From Thiocapsa imhoffii (lineage in GTDB: Bacteria > Pseudomonadota > Gammaproteobacteria > Chromatiales > Chromatiaceae), in the NCBI RefSeq assembly GCF_016583985.1, contig NZ_NRSD01000010.1, forward strand, positions 84,830-148,829: a stretch of DNA of 64,000 bases. The letters are read 5' to 3'. This document shows, in pieces, positions 18,163 through 26,870 of this stretch (its first letter is position 1; the number at the start of each line of letters is the position of its first letter). Made by a program: the position numbers and the translations under genes. A model generated the notes under the pieces. It was not told where the DNA came from. It worked only from the letters and a program-made list of their open reading frames with translations, and did no database searches.

Positions 18163-18391
18163 TCAGGTCCGCACCACCGTCAGGGGCGCGGCTGGCTCCT
18201 CCGCAGGGGCCGGGGCAGCGTTCCACTCCACCGGCTTGCCCTTGAGGATCAGTTCCACCGTGCGGGCATGGCGTGCCAGATGCTCGGCGTTTTCCAGAAT
18301 CCGGTCATCGGCATCGGCGGCCTTCTTGTCAGCAGTGCGCAAGCGTTCGACTCCCACGGCGGTCTTTGACGATATATTCGACCGTGATCAT
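18163..18391 (-). pseudogene. yebG: YebG-like SOS protein, frameshifted
   Basis: From an ATG at 18391 the frame gives MITVEYIVKD, the usual YebG start. A one-base shift then leads to GVERLRTADKKAADADDRIL, then ENAEHLARHARTVELILKG, matching the rest of the small YebG family. Read as given, the gene is frameshifted near 18360; a sequencing error is possible. YebG is a small DNA-damage-induced protein of unknown mechanism. Its neighbour is the SRAP gene on the same strand. Confidence 0.55.
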
Positions 18392-18496
18392 GGTCGGGTC
18401 CAGTGGCGGGATGCGTGATAAGTATCATCCCATTGATTGAACGCTTCCGGGCGCTGGGCGACCGCGCCCAGCCATGCCTCTCGAGCAAGGTGATGC

Positions 18497-18709
18497 GTGT
18501 CCTCGATTCTGGAACGGATTCTGAGCGATGCGGCGCAGTTTGGTAGCGCTCGGGTCCAGTTCCTGGAGTTACTGATCACCCAAAAGCTCAAGGCGCTCTA
18601 TCCCGATGACGACCGGCTGGACGCAGTGCGGGATTTGCTCGGGGAGCAACTCACCCACCCGGAAGCCACTCAGCGGATAAGCTCTGGTCGGTGGGTGAGA
18701 GGGCGGTGA
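18497..18709 (+). CDS. Hypothetical short protein, truncated by a repeat
   Basis: A GTG-initiated 70-codon frame gives a helical, acidic product (SSILERILSDAAQFGSARVQ, LELLITQKLKALYPDDDRLD). The last dozen residues come from a repeated sequence also present near 21325-21380, so the natural end has probably been lost. I do not recognise it. Confidence 0.35.
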   Translation: MSSILERILSDAAQFGSARVQFLELLITQKLKALYPDDDRLDAVRDLLGEQLTHPEATQRISSGRWVRGR

Positions 18710-18714
18710 GTCGG

Positions 18715-18830
18715 CCCGCGCTTGCGGATCTGTGGCCGGCGCTCTGGTTTGGCCAGTGGACGCATGTTGGTCAGGGCACGGCCTTTGGGTTGGGGGGTAT
18801 CGGCTTGCAAGCTTGCAGGAGTCCGACAGA
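18715..18830 (+). pseudogene. cas6: 3' end of a second-type cas6
   Basis: About 115 bases almost identical to the end of the cas6 gene at 47393-48469 (ADLWPALWFGQWTHVGQGTA coding region). One G is missing from the G-run near 18797, so even this end is out of frame. The rest of the gene is absent. Confidence 0.8.
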
Positions 18831-18857
18831 TGAGGAAACGGTTGGAGAATCTGCCGC

Positions 18858-18938
18858 ATGGAGACCTTGATGACACACGATGACCGCTTGGCCGCTTATA
18901 CGGCGCTGGCGATCGATCAGCTGGAACATTTGCACTGA
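18858..18938 (+). CDS. 26-residue conserved small ORF, copy 1
   Basis: Encodes METLMTHDDRLAAYTALAID plus six more residues. It is repeated at 48494-48574 with two amino-acid changes and no frame break. It lies between the cas6 end and the 94-residue gene. It may be a real small protein or a leader region; evidence is limited to conservation between the two copies. Confidence 0.3.
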   Translation: METLMTHDDRLAAYTALAIDQLEHLH

Positions 18939-18981
18939 GACCCGCTTGTAGGTCTTGGGGCTTTTGCGAGAGGAAGAGAAG

Positions 18982-19275
18982 ATGCGTAAGCAACACGATG
19001 CGTTCGTTCCGGCTGAGATCCCGTTCACTGGGAACATGAAAGACTGGGCGACGCGGGTGATCTACCGGGGGTACGGCGATCAGCTGACCGAGATCGTGGT
19101 GGAGAATGTCAGGAAGGATCTCCCCAAGAAAATGCGCCCGGGTTACAAGCCGAACCTGCCGCTGATTCGCTCGCAGCTTTACCACTCCATGCAGGAGAAC
19201 GGGTGGTCGCAGAAGGAGGTGGAAATGATGGGGTTCACGCCGAAAGCCACGCCGAGAGTCAGGGGGGGGCGATGA
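18982..19275 (+). CDS. 94-95-residue CRISPR-locus protein (p94), copy 1
   Basis: The ATG has GAGGAAGAG just upstream. The product begins MRKQHDAFVPAEIPFTGNMK and ends in a conserved motif-like part (YKPNLPLIRSQLYHSMQENG, then WSQKEVEMMGFTPK). It is soluble and basic. The second copy (48618-48899) keeps the frame with many amino-acid differences, so both have been under selection since they split. Its stop overlaps the start of the thymidylate kinase fragment. Family unknown. Confidence 0.55.
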   Translation: MRKQHDAFVPAEIPFTGNMKDWATRVIYRGYGDQLTEIVVENVRKDLPKKMRPGYKPNLPLIRSQLYHSMQENGWSQKEVEMMGFTPKATPRVRGGR

Positions 19276-19511
19276 TGCGGACCGGAAAACTGATCGTCCT
19301 CGAGGGAATCGACGGCAGTGGCAAAAGTACGCAGGCGGTGGAGGCGGCTGAGTACCTGCGCAGCAGAGGACAGCCAACGTTGCTGGTCCGGGAACCCGGA
19401 GGGAGCGCGCTGGCGGAGGAGATCCGGCAGCAGGTGCTGGGCAGCTGGGACATGAGTCGGGCCACGAAAGCCTCGCTGATGCGGGCCACCGGTCACAATT
19501 TGTTTGCGTGA
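19272..19511 (+). pseudogene. tmk: Thymidylate kinase, N-terminal fragment
   Basis: The first 70 or so residues match dTMP kinase: GKLIVLEGIDGSGKSTQ (P-loop), then TLLVREPGGSALAEEIRQ with the DR-loop-like region. The frame runs into the truncated-nuclease block and stops (GHNLFA). A normal enzyme is about 210 residues, so the substrate lid and C-terminal half are lost. The paralogue at 48899 is broken at a different place. Confidence 0.8.
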
Positions 19512-19660
19512 TTGTCTAGCCGACATGCCGGATTCGGCGAGGTGTTCACATCACGTGCAAATTCGCTCCTGGCGCACGCATGCCCCACTGATCCTCCGCA
19601 CGCTCACCCGCCTGACCGTCTACCCTAAAAGGCACCCATATTCGTTGTCCGGGGTGCCTC

Positions 19661-19876
19661 GTGCCGGTTTCGCTGCTTCGCTCGATCCTCGTTTTTGCTC
19701 TCCTCTCCCTGCTGTTCTTGTCTCTCGCCAACGCCGATCGCCTCTCGGGCCAGGTCGTGCGTGTCCTCGATGGCGATACCGTTGAGATCCTTGATGCCAA
19801 TCGGCGCACCCAGCGATTTCACAGCGGGCTCTCGCAAGCTTGTGAAGCCAGGCAAGCGGGGGCCATGACCTCATGA
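19661..19876 (+). pseudogene. Thermonuclease-like protein, truncated, copy 1
   Basis: A GTG start gives a signal peptide (LLRSILVFALLSLLFLSLANA) followed by the first strands of a staphylococcal-nuclease fold (VVRVLDGDTVEILD). The catalytic Arg-Glu-Arg part is gone; the tail CEARQAGAMTS is not nuclease-like. Copies at 28490 and 50702 share the same truncation, so it was truncated before it spread. An eight-base hairpin (AGGCACCC/GGGTGCCT) ends one base before the start codon. Confidence 0.65.
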
Positions 19877-20004
19877 TGATGGCTCGCGGTGGGGGCCGGA
19901 GGGCCAGGGAGACAGGGATGTCACACCGCATTCCTCGCGGTGATCGACCAGGCGAGCGCTATCCTGCACGCGCGGTCAGCGGTGTATCGTCACGCCCTGG
20001 GTCG

Positions 20005-20246
20005 CAAACTGATGGTCAGAGTGTGGCGGCGCCCTCGCCGAGCCGATCAAGACCAGTGCCGACGGCGTCTTCATTCCCGTGCATAACGGACTGTCATGGC
20101 CGTACGCGCACGGTGGAGCATGCGGCTGGAGCAGTCAGGCCATTCGCCAGAGTGCATGGGACTCGGTTTTCGCCTGGGGGGATGCGTGTTGAGAGGTGGT
20201 GATGCAGCTGACGATTGATTGGTCGGTCACGGTAGCCGAGGTTTGT
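20005..20246 (+). pseudogene. 3' remnant of the large membrane protein gene, copy (a)
   Basis: The DNA matches the end of the gene at 51054-52934 and about 150 bases after it (for example the stretch encoding IKTSADGVFIP). Everything before this end is missing, and the remnant joins directly to a radical-SAM gene. Confidence 0.65.
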
Positions 20247-20249
20247 TTA

Positions 20250-20880
20250 TTCCTCGTTGAGGGGGAAGACCCACTGCCGGAGCTCGTCGCCTTGGAATAC
20301 GATTTGAGCCAGGGGCCGCGACCGATCCGCGCCATCGCGTTGCAGGCAAAGGGTTTATCCCCTCCACAACGCGACCGTCTGATGCGCCTAAGCTACCATG
20401 AGGGCGCTCCGGGCTGCTTCACCAAAACCATCCCGACACGCCGCGCGGTGCGGTTCTCCATGACCGAGAAATGCAACTACAGGTGCTTCTTCTGTCACGA
20501 AGAAGGTCTGGAGATGGCGCGCGTTCGCCAGGATGCTCACGAGCAGCAGGTCTTCCGTGTGCTCGATCAACTGAAGGCGCTCGGCTACAACGATGTCACC
20601 TTCACGGGCGGTGAACCACTGCTGAAATGGAAGCAGATGGTGTCTTACCTGAATTATATGCGGCGGATCGATTACCGACCGGATATCAAGGTCGTCAGCA
20701 ACGGGCTGGCCTTGCGACAAGAGTTCCTGGACGTGTTGCAGGATGATCCCGGTCGCATTCGCTTCAATATTTCCATGCACAGCCTCGATCCGGTCCTGCA
20801 TGACCGGATCATTCACCAACTCTCCGATCGTCCGTCGCGAAGGCATCAGGATCTGACCCGCATTCAGGCTCGGCGATGGA
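20250..20880 (+). pseudogene. MoaA-like radical SAM protein, truncated
   Basis: The frame holds a radical-SAM Fe-S motif (CNYRCFFC) and a SAM-binding GGEP motif (VTFTGGEPLLKW), plus KVVSNGLALRQEFLD and FNISMHSLD as in MoaA-like enzymes. The start is fused to repeat sequence, so the native N-terminus is lost. Similarity ends near 20850 and the frame shifts into an unrelated region. It lacks the C-terminal half of a normal enzyme. Pathway unknown. Confidence 0.7.
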
Positions 20881-21282
20881 TCGCCGGCATTTACGGCCTT
20901 CGAGTACGTGCATAAGTTGGCGCGCAACAGCTACGACCATCATGCGATGGCCATTCTGCAGCACCACCGCATCGATCCCGACGGTTCAGGGCGCATGGAC
21001 ACGGCATTCGAGTGCGACGGCGCGCGCGTGGCGTCGGTCGACGCCTATGTCGCGGAGATGGAGCGCCAGGGTTTCGCGGTCATCCTGAAAGCGGACTGGA
21101 CAATCGATTACTACGCGGCGTTGGGGGCGTGCACGTCCGCTCTGACCATCAGCATCGGCACCACGCCTGGACGTTCCGCGGCGTTGCTGCGCAGCAACCG
21201 CCCACTCCTCGGCGCACCCGTTCCACTTCGCACCTTGACGCAGACGGTCCCCGCTTGGCTGGCGGAGGGCGACGCTGAGTGA
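20880..21282 (+). pseudogene. Unidentified C-terminal fragment
   Basis: Reads FEYVHKLARNSYDHHAMAIL and later FAVILKADWTIDYYAALGAC. It has good coding character but no start of its own; an ATG at 20908 could serve. The aromatic and His-rich segment is distinctive, but I do not recognise it. It might be the rest of the radical-SAM protein after a frameshift, or a different gene joined by deletion. Confidence 0.35.
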
Positions 21283-21296
21283 TCCGTGGTGCGCGA

Positions 21297-21623
21297 TCAC
21301 CGACGGACGCTCACCACCCCGCCGGTCAGCGGATAAGCTCTGGTCGGCGGGTGTGAGGGTGGTGAGTCGGCCCACGCTTGCTTGATCGCGAGGATCGCGC
21401 CGTAGGTCAACAAGGCGCCCACGGCCACCACCGACGCCACCGGCACCACCACGGGTGCGGCCACGATCGTGGTCGTGGTGGTGGTGAAGCCGAGCAAGCC
21501 GGCCAGACCGCCGGCCGGGACGGTGGTGGTCACCGCCGTGGGGATCGTGGCGATGGTGAGGGTTCCGGCTCCGGTGGAGCCGAGCGTGGCGGTCACGGCG
21601 GTCAGCAGGGCTTTTGCATTCAT
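21297..21623 (-). CDS. Small hydrophobic Thr/Val/Ala-rich protein
   Basis: The 108-residue product begins MNAKALLTAVTATLGSTGAG and has two hydrophobic stretches (VPAGGLAGLLGF and AAPVVVPVASVVAVGALLTYG). It ends in repeat-derived sequence (SPPSHPPTRAYPLTG), also found near 18690, so the true end may be lost. A good ribosome site (GGAGACACCTC) precedes the ATG. It lies divergently next to csx16. It looks like a small membrane protein. Confidence 0.45.
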   Translation of the reverse strand: MNAKALLTAVTATLGSTGAGTLTIATIPTAVTTTVPAGGLAGLLGFTTTTTTIVAAPVVVPVASVVAVGALLTYGAILAIKQAWADSPPSHPPTRAYPLTGGVVSVRR

Positions 21624-21880
21624 TGAGGTGTCTCCCGGGTTGATCTTCCAAGCAATGACCGTGTCAGCGACCCGGTGATTAAACCGTACAGGGGGCATTG
21701 CGTCGGCGATGGCAAGCTTGTGACGGCGCTGAGGGGTGCTGTGGGGTGTTGTCTTCCGGCACACTGCACCAGGTGTCGGTGGCGTGCCGCTCGGGGATTG
21801 GTGCCTAGCCATCTGGGCGCGGCCTCGACCAAGGGCCGATCGATGCCTCGTCCTACCGAATTGAAGGAGCTCTGACGACC

Positions 21881-22177
21881 ATGACGACCTACTTTGTTTC
21901 CCGCCATCCCGGTGCCCGCGACTGGGCTGCGGAGGAAGGCCTCACCGTCGATGCGGTGATCGATCACCTTGATCCGGCGATCATCGAACCCGGGGACATC
22001 CTCATCGGCTCGTTGCCGGTGAACCTCGCGGCCGAGGTTTGCGCGCGCGGGGCGCGTTATCTGAACCTCTCACTCGATCTGCCGGCCGCCTGGCGTGGGG
22101 TGGAACTCTCCGCCGAGCAGATGCGGGCTTGCGGGGCGCGCGTCGAGGAATATCGCATTCAGCGACTGTCGACCTGA
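21881..22177 (+). CDS. csx16: Csx16, CRISPR-associated (VVA1548 family), copy 1
   Basis: The 98-residue product has the family start MTTYFVSRHPGARDWA and the conserved GDILIGSLPVNLAAEVCARG and YLNLSLDLP segments. Csx16 occurs only with type III CRISPR systems, and members have been reported to break down cyclic oligoadenylate signals. That would let it switch off the CARF effectors nearby. Copy 2 at 39582 is clearly diverged. The GAAGGAGCTC site precedes the ATG. Confidence 0.9.
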   Translation: MTTYFVSRHPGARDWAAEEGLTVDAVIDHLDPAIIEPGDILIGSLPVNLAAEVCARGARYLNLSLDLPAAWRGVELSAEQMRACGARVEEYRIQRLST

Positions 22178-22254
22178 TCGGGTCCATGACGGTGGCGACC
22201 GGCGAGCAGCGTCGGCCAGACCAAGGGTGCCTCGAGTTGCGACAACGGGTACCC

Positions 22255-22480
22255 GCTCGAGCGGTTCATCTGGCGCCACGGCGCACAACGCCTGGATCAC
22301 GTCCGCATGACAGGCGCTCGCTCCCGGTGTCGTGCTCGTGGATTCTCCCCTCGAATGACCTCGATCATTGGCCGCTGGCGTCTGTGGGTTGATCCTGTGC
22401 GATGCCTCCCAGGCAGTCGCGCGCGCTGCGTGCCGGCGCAAGTTTGCAACGACGGCAATCGGAGGCCAGGGGCATCGTGA
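22255..22480 (+). repeat. Repeat R3, copy 1 (upstream of can2)
   Basis: About 225 bases nearly identical to 47067-47290, which lies upstream of the second cas6. It contains part of a former SRAP gene read on the other strand. Because both copies directly precede a cas-type gene, it may supply a promoter. Confidence 0.7.
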
Positions 22481-22520
22481 TCATTGCGATTGCCGAAGAG
22501 CCATTGGGTGCCGCAGCAAG

Positions 22521-23714
22521 ATGACCACCATGAAGATACACATTGCGCTGGTTTCGGCTCAGATCCTTGCCAATCTGATCCCCATCCTCATGGAGCGGCC
22601 GGATCGGGTGCTTCTGATGGTTACCCCTGAGATGGCCGCGCGTCGTCTCGAACGGCGTCTTGAAAAGCTGCTCAAGGAGAAGGGCATCGGGGTGAAGCTG
22701 TGCTTGGACGCACCCGATTCCGGTTTGCGCGAGATCAAGGCGTATGCCGATACGCTGGCCGATCAGCTCATTGAGGAGCAGGCGGACGCTGACATTGTCC
22801 TCAATGCCACTGGCGGCACCAAGCTGATGTCGTTCGGATTCGTCGAAGCGTTTCGCGGGATTGCCAGTCATATCCTCTACACCGACACGGCCCATCGGCG
22901 TATCGAGTATCTGCCCAACGCGCAGGCGTCGCTGCCTGAACCGACACCGATGGGCAACGTGCTCGATGTGCCTTTGTATTTGGCGGCCCAGGGGTTTCGG
23001 TTCCGTCGAGCGGCGTCCGATGAGGACAGCTGGCGTGAGGCCGTGAGTCAGCGTAAGGCCACCTGCAAGTTTTTCGGCAAGCATATCGCCGATCCCTATC
23101 TGCAAAATTTCGTGGGCGCGATGAACCGCCTGGTCGACCGGGCGCTGGACAACATTCCGGGCACCTACGAAGACCGGCTGGTCGCGCCAGACCAAGCCTT
23201 CGAGACCGTTCCCTTCGGGATCTGGGCTCAGGCGCTGGGCGAGCTGGTGAACGCGGGGCTGATCACCTGGCAGGATGGCTCGCCGGAGGTCACCTTCGCC
23301 AGTGTCGAGGCCGCGCGCTTCGTGCGTGGTGGCTGGCTGGAGGAATACGCCTGGCACACCGTCAAGGATGCCGGTGCCTTTGATACGCGGCTTGGTGTCG
23401 AGGGCGTCTGGGCCGACACGCGCAAGACCATCAACGAATTCGATGTCCTGGCTTGCCACATCAATCAGCTATTGTTCATCGAATGCAAGACGCCGCGGAT
23501 CAGTTCCACCAACGAGAACGAGATCGTCTACAAGATCGATAGTTTGAGTCAGGATGCACGGGGATTGTTTGGTGCGACCTGGTTGCTCTCCGCCCGCAAG
23601 CCCACGGATGTGTTGATCGAACGGTCCAGGCAAGCGGGCGTCCGCTTGATCGGTCCCGATGAGCTGGCTCATTTACGCGAATGGGTGCTCGAGTGGCTTG
23701 CGGGCCGAGGCTGA
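22521..23714 (+). CDS. can2: Can2/Card1-type CARF nuclease
   Basis: A cyclic-oligoadenylate-activated nuclease. The N-terminal CARF domain begins MKIHIALVSAQILANLIP and carries the ligand loop LNATGGTKLMSFGF. A helical linker follows, and the C-terminal restriction-endonuclease-like domain has D308 in NEFDV and E321-C-K323 in FIECKT, a complete PD-(D/E)xK set. Length of 397 residues fits the DUF1887 family. On activation such enzymes nick or cut DNA and some cut RNA. The start could be 22521 or 22530. It follows csx16 with a repeat between, so it may be transcribed on its own. Confidence 0.88.
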   Translation: MTTMKIHIALVSAQILANLIPILMERPDRVLLMVTPEMAARRLERRLEKLLKEKGIGVKLCLDAPDSGLREIKAYADTLADQLIEEQADADIVLNATGGTKLMSFGFVEAFRGIASHILYTDTAHRRIEYLPNAQASLPEPTPMGNVLDVPLYLAAQGFRFRRAASDEDSWREAVSQRKATCKFFGKHIADPYLQNFVGAMNRLVDRALDNIPGTYEDRLVAPDQAFETVPFGIWAQALGELVNAGLITWQDGSPEVTFASVEAARFVRGGWLEEYAWHTVKDAGAFDTRLGVEGVWADTRKTINEFDVLACHINQLLFIECKTPRISSTNENEIVYKIDSLSQDARGLFGATWLLSARKPTDVLIERSRQAGVRLIGPDELAHLREWVLEWLAGRG

Positions 23715-23828
23715 ATGGGTTCAGCGTCCCGCCGAACCCGGCCTGCAAGCTTGCAGACCCGGTGAGTCGGCGCGTTTCCGCGCACCATGCCTCCGCTCCC
23801 GACTGGACCTCCCTCAAGGACATCACGC

Positions 23829-24956
23829 ATGCTCTCACCCACCCCCCGTCGTATCCTCCTGGCCGTCACCGGTCTAACCCCGCAGATCGTCACCGAGACG
23901 CTCTATGCCTTGGCTTGCCGGGGCGCGGATACCTGGATTCCGCACGAAATCCACCTGATCACCACCGCCACTGGGGCGAACAATGCCCGACTGAACCTGT
24001 TGGCCGGCGAGCGCTGGTTCCATCGGCTGTGCGAGGACTATGCCCTGCCGTCGATTGCCTTCACCCCTGAGCACATCCATGTGCTGCGGGATGCCGAGGG
24101 CCGGCCGCTCGACGACATCCGCACCCAGGGCGATAACACTCTGGCGGCGGATGTCATCACCGAGACCCTGCGACAGTTGACCGCGGACCCCGCCAGCGAG
24201 CTTCATGTCTCGATCGCCGGGGGGCGCAAGACCATGGGTTACTACCTCGGCTATGCGCTCTCGCTCTATGGGCGTCCCCAGGATCGGCTCTCGCATGTGC
24301 TGGTTTCCGACCCCTTCGAGACCAACCGCGACTTCTACTATCCGACCCCCTACGAGCATCCGATCCACAGTCGCCGGGGTGAGAAGGAGATCACGGTCGA
24401 TGCCCGCAACGCGCGCGTGGATCTGGCGGATATCCCGTTCGTGATGCTGCGCGACGGTCTGCCCGAACGACTGCGCACCGGCCAGGCGAGCTTCACCCGC
24501 GTGGTGGCCACGGCCAATCGCGGGCTGCAAGCGCCGGGGTTGGTGTTGGACGTGACCCGCCGTGAGGCGTGGGCTGATGATGAAGGGCTGGGACTGAGCG
24601 AGACGGAGTTTCTGATCCTGCTGTGGCTCGCGGAGCGTGCCGTCCGTGGCGAGCGGGCCACTGACTGGTCCGCCCAAGCTCTGGCCGAGGAGTTCCTGGC
24701 CCTGGCCGGTCAAGTGCTCAACACCATGAGCGGCGCCTATGAGCGCATCGAGAAGGCGATCACCGAGCGCAAGGCCATCACCATCCGCTGCGCCAAATAC
24801 TTCGAGCCGCACAAGTCGCGGATCAACGGCAAGCTGGAGACGGTGCTCGGTGCGCGTGCGGCTGAGCGATATCAGATCGTCACCGCCAAGGACGGCGAGC
24901 GGGTCACGGTGTTCCTGCCACTCAAACCCGAGCAGATCACCATTCAGCGCACCTGA
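23829..24956 (+). CDS. NE0113-family CARF protein (Csm6-like group)
   Basis: A 375-residue protein of the TIGR02584 type. The CARF domain begins RRILLAVTGLTPQIVTETLY, with the second ligand motif in SIAGGRKTMGYYLGYALS. The C-terminal half includes LSETEFLILLWLAERAVRGE and a basic, helix-turn-helix-like end (AKYFEPHKSRINGKLETVLG). I see no HEPN RxxxxH motif, so the output may be DNA binding rather than RNA cutting. Its first 94 residues are duplicated exactly at 39042. Regulation by cyclic oligoadenylate is inferred from the CARF fold. Confidence 0.85.
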   Translation: MLSPTPRRILLAVTGLTPQIVTETLYALACRGADTWIPHEIHLITTATGANNARLNLLAGERWFHRLCEDYALPSIAFTPEHIHVLRDAEGRPLDDIRTQGDNTLAADVITETLRQLTADPASELHVSIAGGRKTMGYYLGYALSLYGRPQDRLSHVLVSDPFETNRDFYYPTPYEHPIHSRRGEKEITVDARNARVDLADIPFVMLRDGLPERLRTGQASFTRVVATANRGLQAPGLVLDVTRREAWADDEGLGLSETEFLILLWLAERAVRGERATDWSAQALAEEFLALAGQVLNTMSGAYERIEKAITERKAITIRCAKYFEPHKSRINGKLETVLGARAAERYQIVTAKDGERVTVFLPLKPEQITIQRT

Positions 24957-25035
24957 GTGGTCCGTAACGTCGTGCGGCGCTGCGATGTCGTGGCGAGACG
25001 GTGATCACTTCGCCGTCTCGCCAGTCTCCTCGAGG

Positions 25036-25473
25036 TCATTCCAGATGCTGGATCCTGATCCCTTCCCAGTGTGCCTGGAGATGCTCGGCCACCAGGCGCC
25101 GGTGACAGTGGCGCGGACTGGCTTCGCTGCACAGCAGACAAGCCCCGTCGAACAGCGCGGGGTCAAGGGTCGTGCTGACCTGCCGCTCGTTGAGCAGCGC
25201 ACGGAACTGACGTTCATAGACGCCCCAATCGCCACCCTGTTTCTTGTAGTCATCGAGCAGGTGCGCCGTGGGGGCGAGCTGCGGCACCTCCTGATAGCCG
25301 ATGCCGCCGAGGGCCTGGAGGAAGAAGCGCAGATCGTCGCGCTTGGCGAAGCCCGCTAACTGCGAGCGGTTGTTGAGGCGCACGTCCAGCACGCGCTGGA
25401 CGCCGTGGTCCATGAGCAGGCCGAAGAAGCGCTCGGCGTTCTTTTGGGTGAAGCCAATGGTATAGAGGGTCAT
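25036..25473 (-). CDS. DUF488 family protein
   Basis: A 145-residue protein starting MTLYTIGFTQKNAERFFGLL, followed by VQRVLDVRLNNRSQLAGFAK and an end with LLCSEASPRHCHRRLVAEHL. These are the two hallmarks of DUF488: an R-x-N/S motif and a Cys/His cluster (C-x-E-x6-C-H-R). The function is not established. Its ATG overlaps the stop of the upstream gene (ATGA), a pairing often seen for these two families. Whether it belongs to the CRISPR locus is unclear because it lies on the opposite strand. Confidence 0.85.
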   Translation of the reverse strand: MTLYTIGFTQKNAERFFGLLMDHGVQRVLDVRLNNRSQLAGFAKRDDLRFFLQALGGIGYQEVPQLAPTAHLLDDYKKQGGDWGVYERQFRALLNERQVSTTLDPALFDGACLLCSEASPRHCHRRLVAEHLQAHWEGIRIQHLE

Positions 25474-26123
25474 GGTTTAGACTCCGCGTCGTGAAGCTCA
25501 TCCGGGCAATAGGCCAGGCTCACGCACACGAAGCTGTCGGGGTGCGACGCGGCCACGCCATCCGGGCGCCCGGCACAGGCGGCCTTGAGGTCGGGGTCGG
25601 TCACGGCCAGATCGTAGGTGACGTCCTGGTGGATGAAGCGGGCGCGCAGCTGACCCGAGGCCACATGCAGTGCGACGCTCACCGGGCCGATCAAGATCAG
25701 CGAGTGGTCCAGGTCCGCCAGACGATTTTGGGGCACGCGGTCGTTGCACCCGCGGAACGACGAGAAGCCGTTGATCCACAGGGTCGCGTCCGGGTCGACC
25801 AGGTGGGACAGCCCCGCCGCGTTCAGCCGACCCACCCGGGTCCAGTCGCGCTGGGGGTGGATGAGGTGATTCTCCGACTGGAAGTCGCACGGGGCCGGGT
25901 GGCGCAGCGGGACCTTCACCAGGTCGAGCAGGGCGGGTGTGGTGCCGTCGGTGAGCGTCTGGTCCGTGAGCGTGAGCGCGCCGGTGGGTTGGGCGCTGAC
26001 GGGACGAACCCAGCCCCCGACGTGGCCGTTGGTCAGCCGCTTGCCAGCCAGACAACGACCGTTGTGCTTGCAGGAATTGGCCAGAATGACGAGGGTCTGT
26101 GCTTGGGTTGGGTTGGCCTTCAT
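25470..26123 (-). CDS. Dual-OB-domain-type protein, DUF488 partner
   Basis: The ATG at 26123 gives a 217-residue product. It has an N-terminal Cys/Lys segment (LVILANSCKHNGRCLAGKRL) and a GGWVRPVS motif, a middle part SENHLIHPQRDWTRVG, and ends just before the DUF488 start. This arrangement matches proteins described as having two OB-like domains next to DUF488. The function is unknown; nucleic-acid binding is a reasonable guess from the fold. Confidence 0.65.
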   Translation of the reverse strand: MKANPTQAQTLVILANSCKHNGRCLAGKRLTNGHVGGWVRPVSAQPTGALTLTDQTLTDGTTPALLDLVKVPLRHPAPCDFQSENHLIHPQRDWTRVGRLNAAGLSHLVDPDATLWINGFSSFRGCNDRVPQNRLADLDHSLILIGPVSVALHVASGQLRARFIHQDVTYDLAVTDPDLKAACAGRPDGVAASHPDSFVCVSLAYCPDELHDAESKP

Positions 26124-26230
26124 GGGACAGCGACGCCTCGAGTCGATCCGTGATGATGGCGTGCAGTCTGCCCAGCTCGGGCACGGGGTGTCGGCGGTGC
26201 AAGCTTGTGGTGGGGCGGTCAATGTGTGTG

Positions 26231-26345
26231 ACGATCTAGCCGATATGCCGGGATTCGACAGTGTGTTCACGTCACGTGCAGATCCGCTCCTCACGCACGC
26301 TTGACCCGCTGAGCTGCCGCCCGCTCACCCGCCAGACCGGTCGGC
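26231..26345 (+). repeat. Degenerate 5' piece of the truncated-nuclease repeat (R1)
   Basis: A fourth, more diverged copy of the start of the block seen at 19488, 28316 and 50526 (GATCTAGCCGATATGCCGGG and following). It stops before the nuclease coding part. It marks an old rearrangement point before array 1. Confidence 0.55.
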
Positions 26346-26549
26346 TGTCGGAGAGAAACATCATCCGCGCGGCCTTACCGTCGCTGATGCCATGGCGATT
26401 GAGGAAGGCTTTCAGCCTCGATCATGGTCGGGTCCAGTAGCGGGATGCGGAATCAGTATCACCCCATCGATCAATCCCTTTAGGGCGCTGGGCGACCACG
26501 CCCGCTACGATCCTGTCATGTGCGAGCGTGCGAGGACGATCTGTCTTGG

Positions 26550-26694
26550 GCCGCTGATCCGTGTCAATGCGGTCAGCCCCGGCTGGATCGAGACGGGTTC
26601 CTTTCAGAAGGCGTCTCGTCGGCGTTGCCTGGTTCACCGGCCAGCATCTGAGGGGTGATGCCAGCATGACGTGGACGATGATCGATGCGCAGTG
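26550..26694 (+). pseudogene. Short-chain dehydrogenase remnant
   Basis: One frame reads IRVNAVSPGWIETG, the classic short-chain dehydrogenase segment, and a second frame reads FTGQHLRGDASMTWTMIDAQ, the typical end of such enzymes. The pieces are short, frame-shifted and joined. Nothing else of the gene is present. Confidence 0.5.
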
Positions 26695-26770
26695 AGTGTC
26701 GAGCTGATGTCTGGGCTGGAATATGGTACACTGGATGTGCCATTTCCGCAGACAGCTCGCCAGCAACCTA

Positions 26771-26870
26771 GAAAGAATCGTGCCAAGTGCTAACTCGAAG
26801 GACCCCATTTGATACCCCCAGCGGACCCTTGCAAGCGCTTGAGTCCTATGCGATTCTGGGAAGTGCCGGG
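26771..26870 (+). promoter_or_regulatory. Leader of array 1 (repeat A)
   Basis: The 100 bases before the first repeat are identical to those before array 2 (45300-45399), while sequence further upstream differs. Exact conservation at two loci marks this as the leader, holding the array promoter and the spacer-insertion signal. Confidence 0.8.

Larger units (their letters stand above)
18715..20240 (+). repeat. Scar copy (a) of the cas6/B-array/membrane-protein locus
   Basis: In order this stretch carries the last bases of cas6, a 26-codon gene, a 94-codon gene, a thymidylate kinase start, the truncated nuclease block and the 3' end of the large membrane protein gene. The complete counterpart is 48352-53080. 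Relative to that copy, the B array and most of the membrane gene are missing here. Confidence 0.8.

Noticed and set aside
20250..21282. Radical SAM gene near a thymidylate kinase fragment could be a prokaryotic viperin with its nucleotide kinase.
   Set aside because: The motif and following segments (CNYRCFFCHEEG, VTFTGGEPLLKW) look MoaA-like. The kinase fragment belongs to a separately duplicated block, and both genes are truncated.
23829..24956. HEPN ribonuclease domain in the NE0113-type protein.
   Set aside because: No RxxxxH motif in the C-terminal half; the tail looks basic and helix-turn-helix-like instead.
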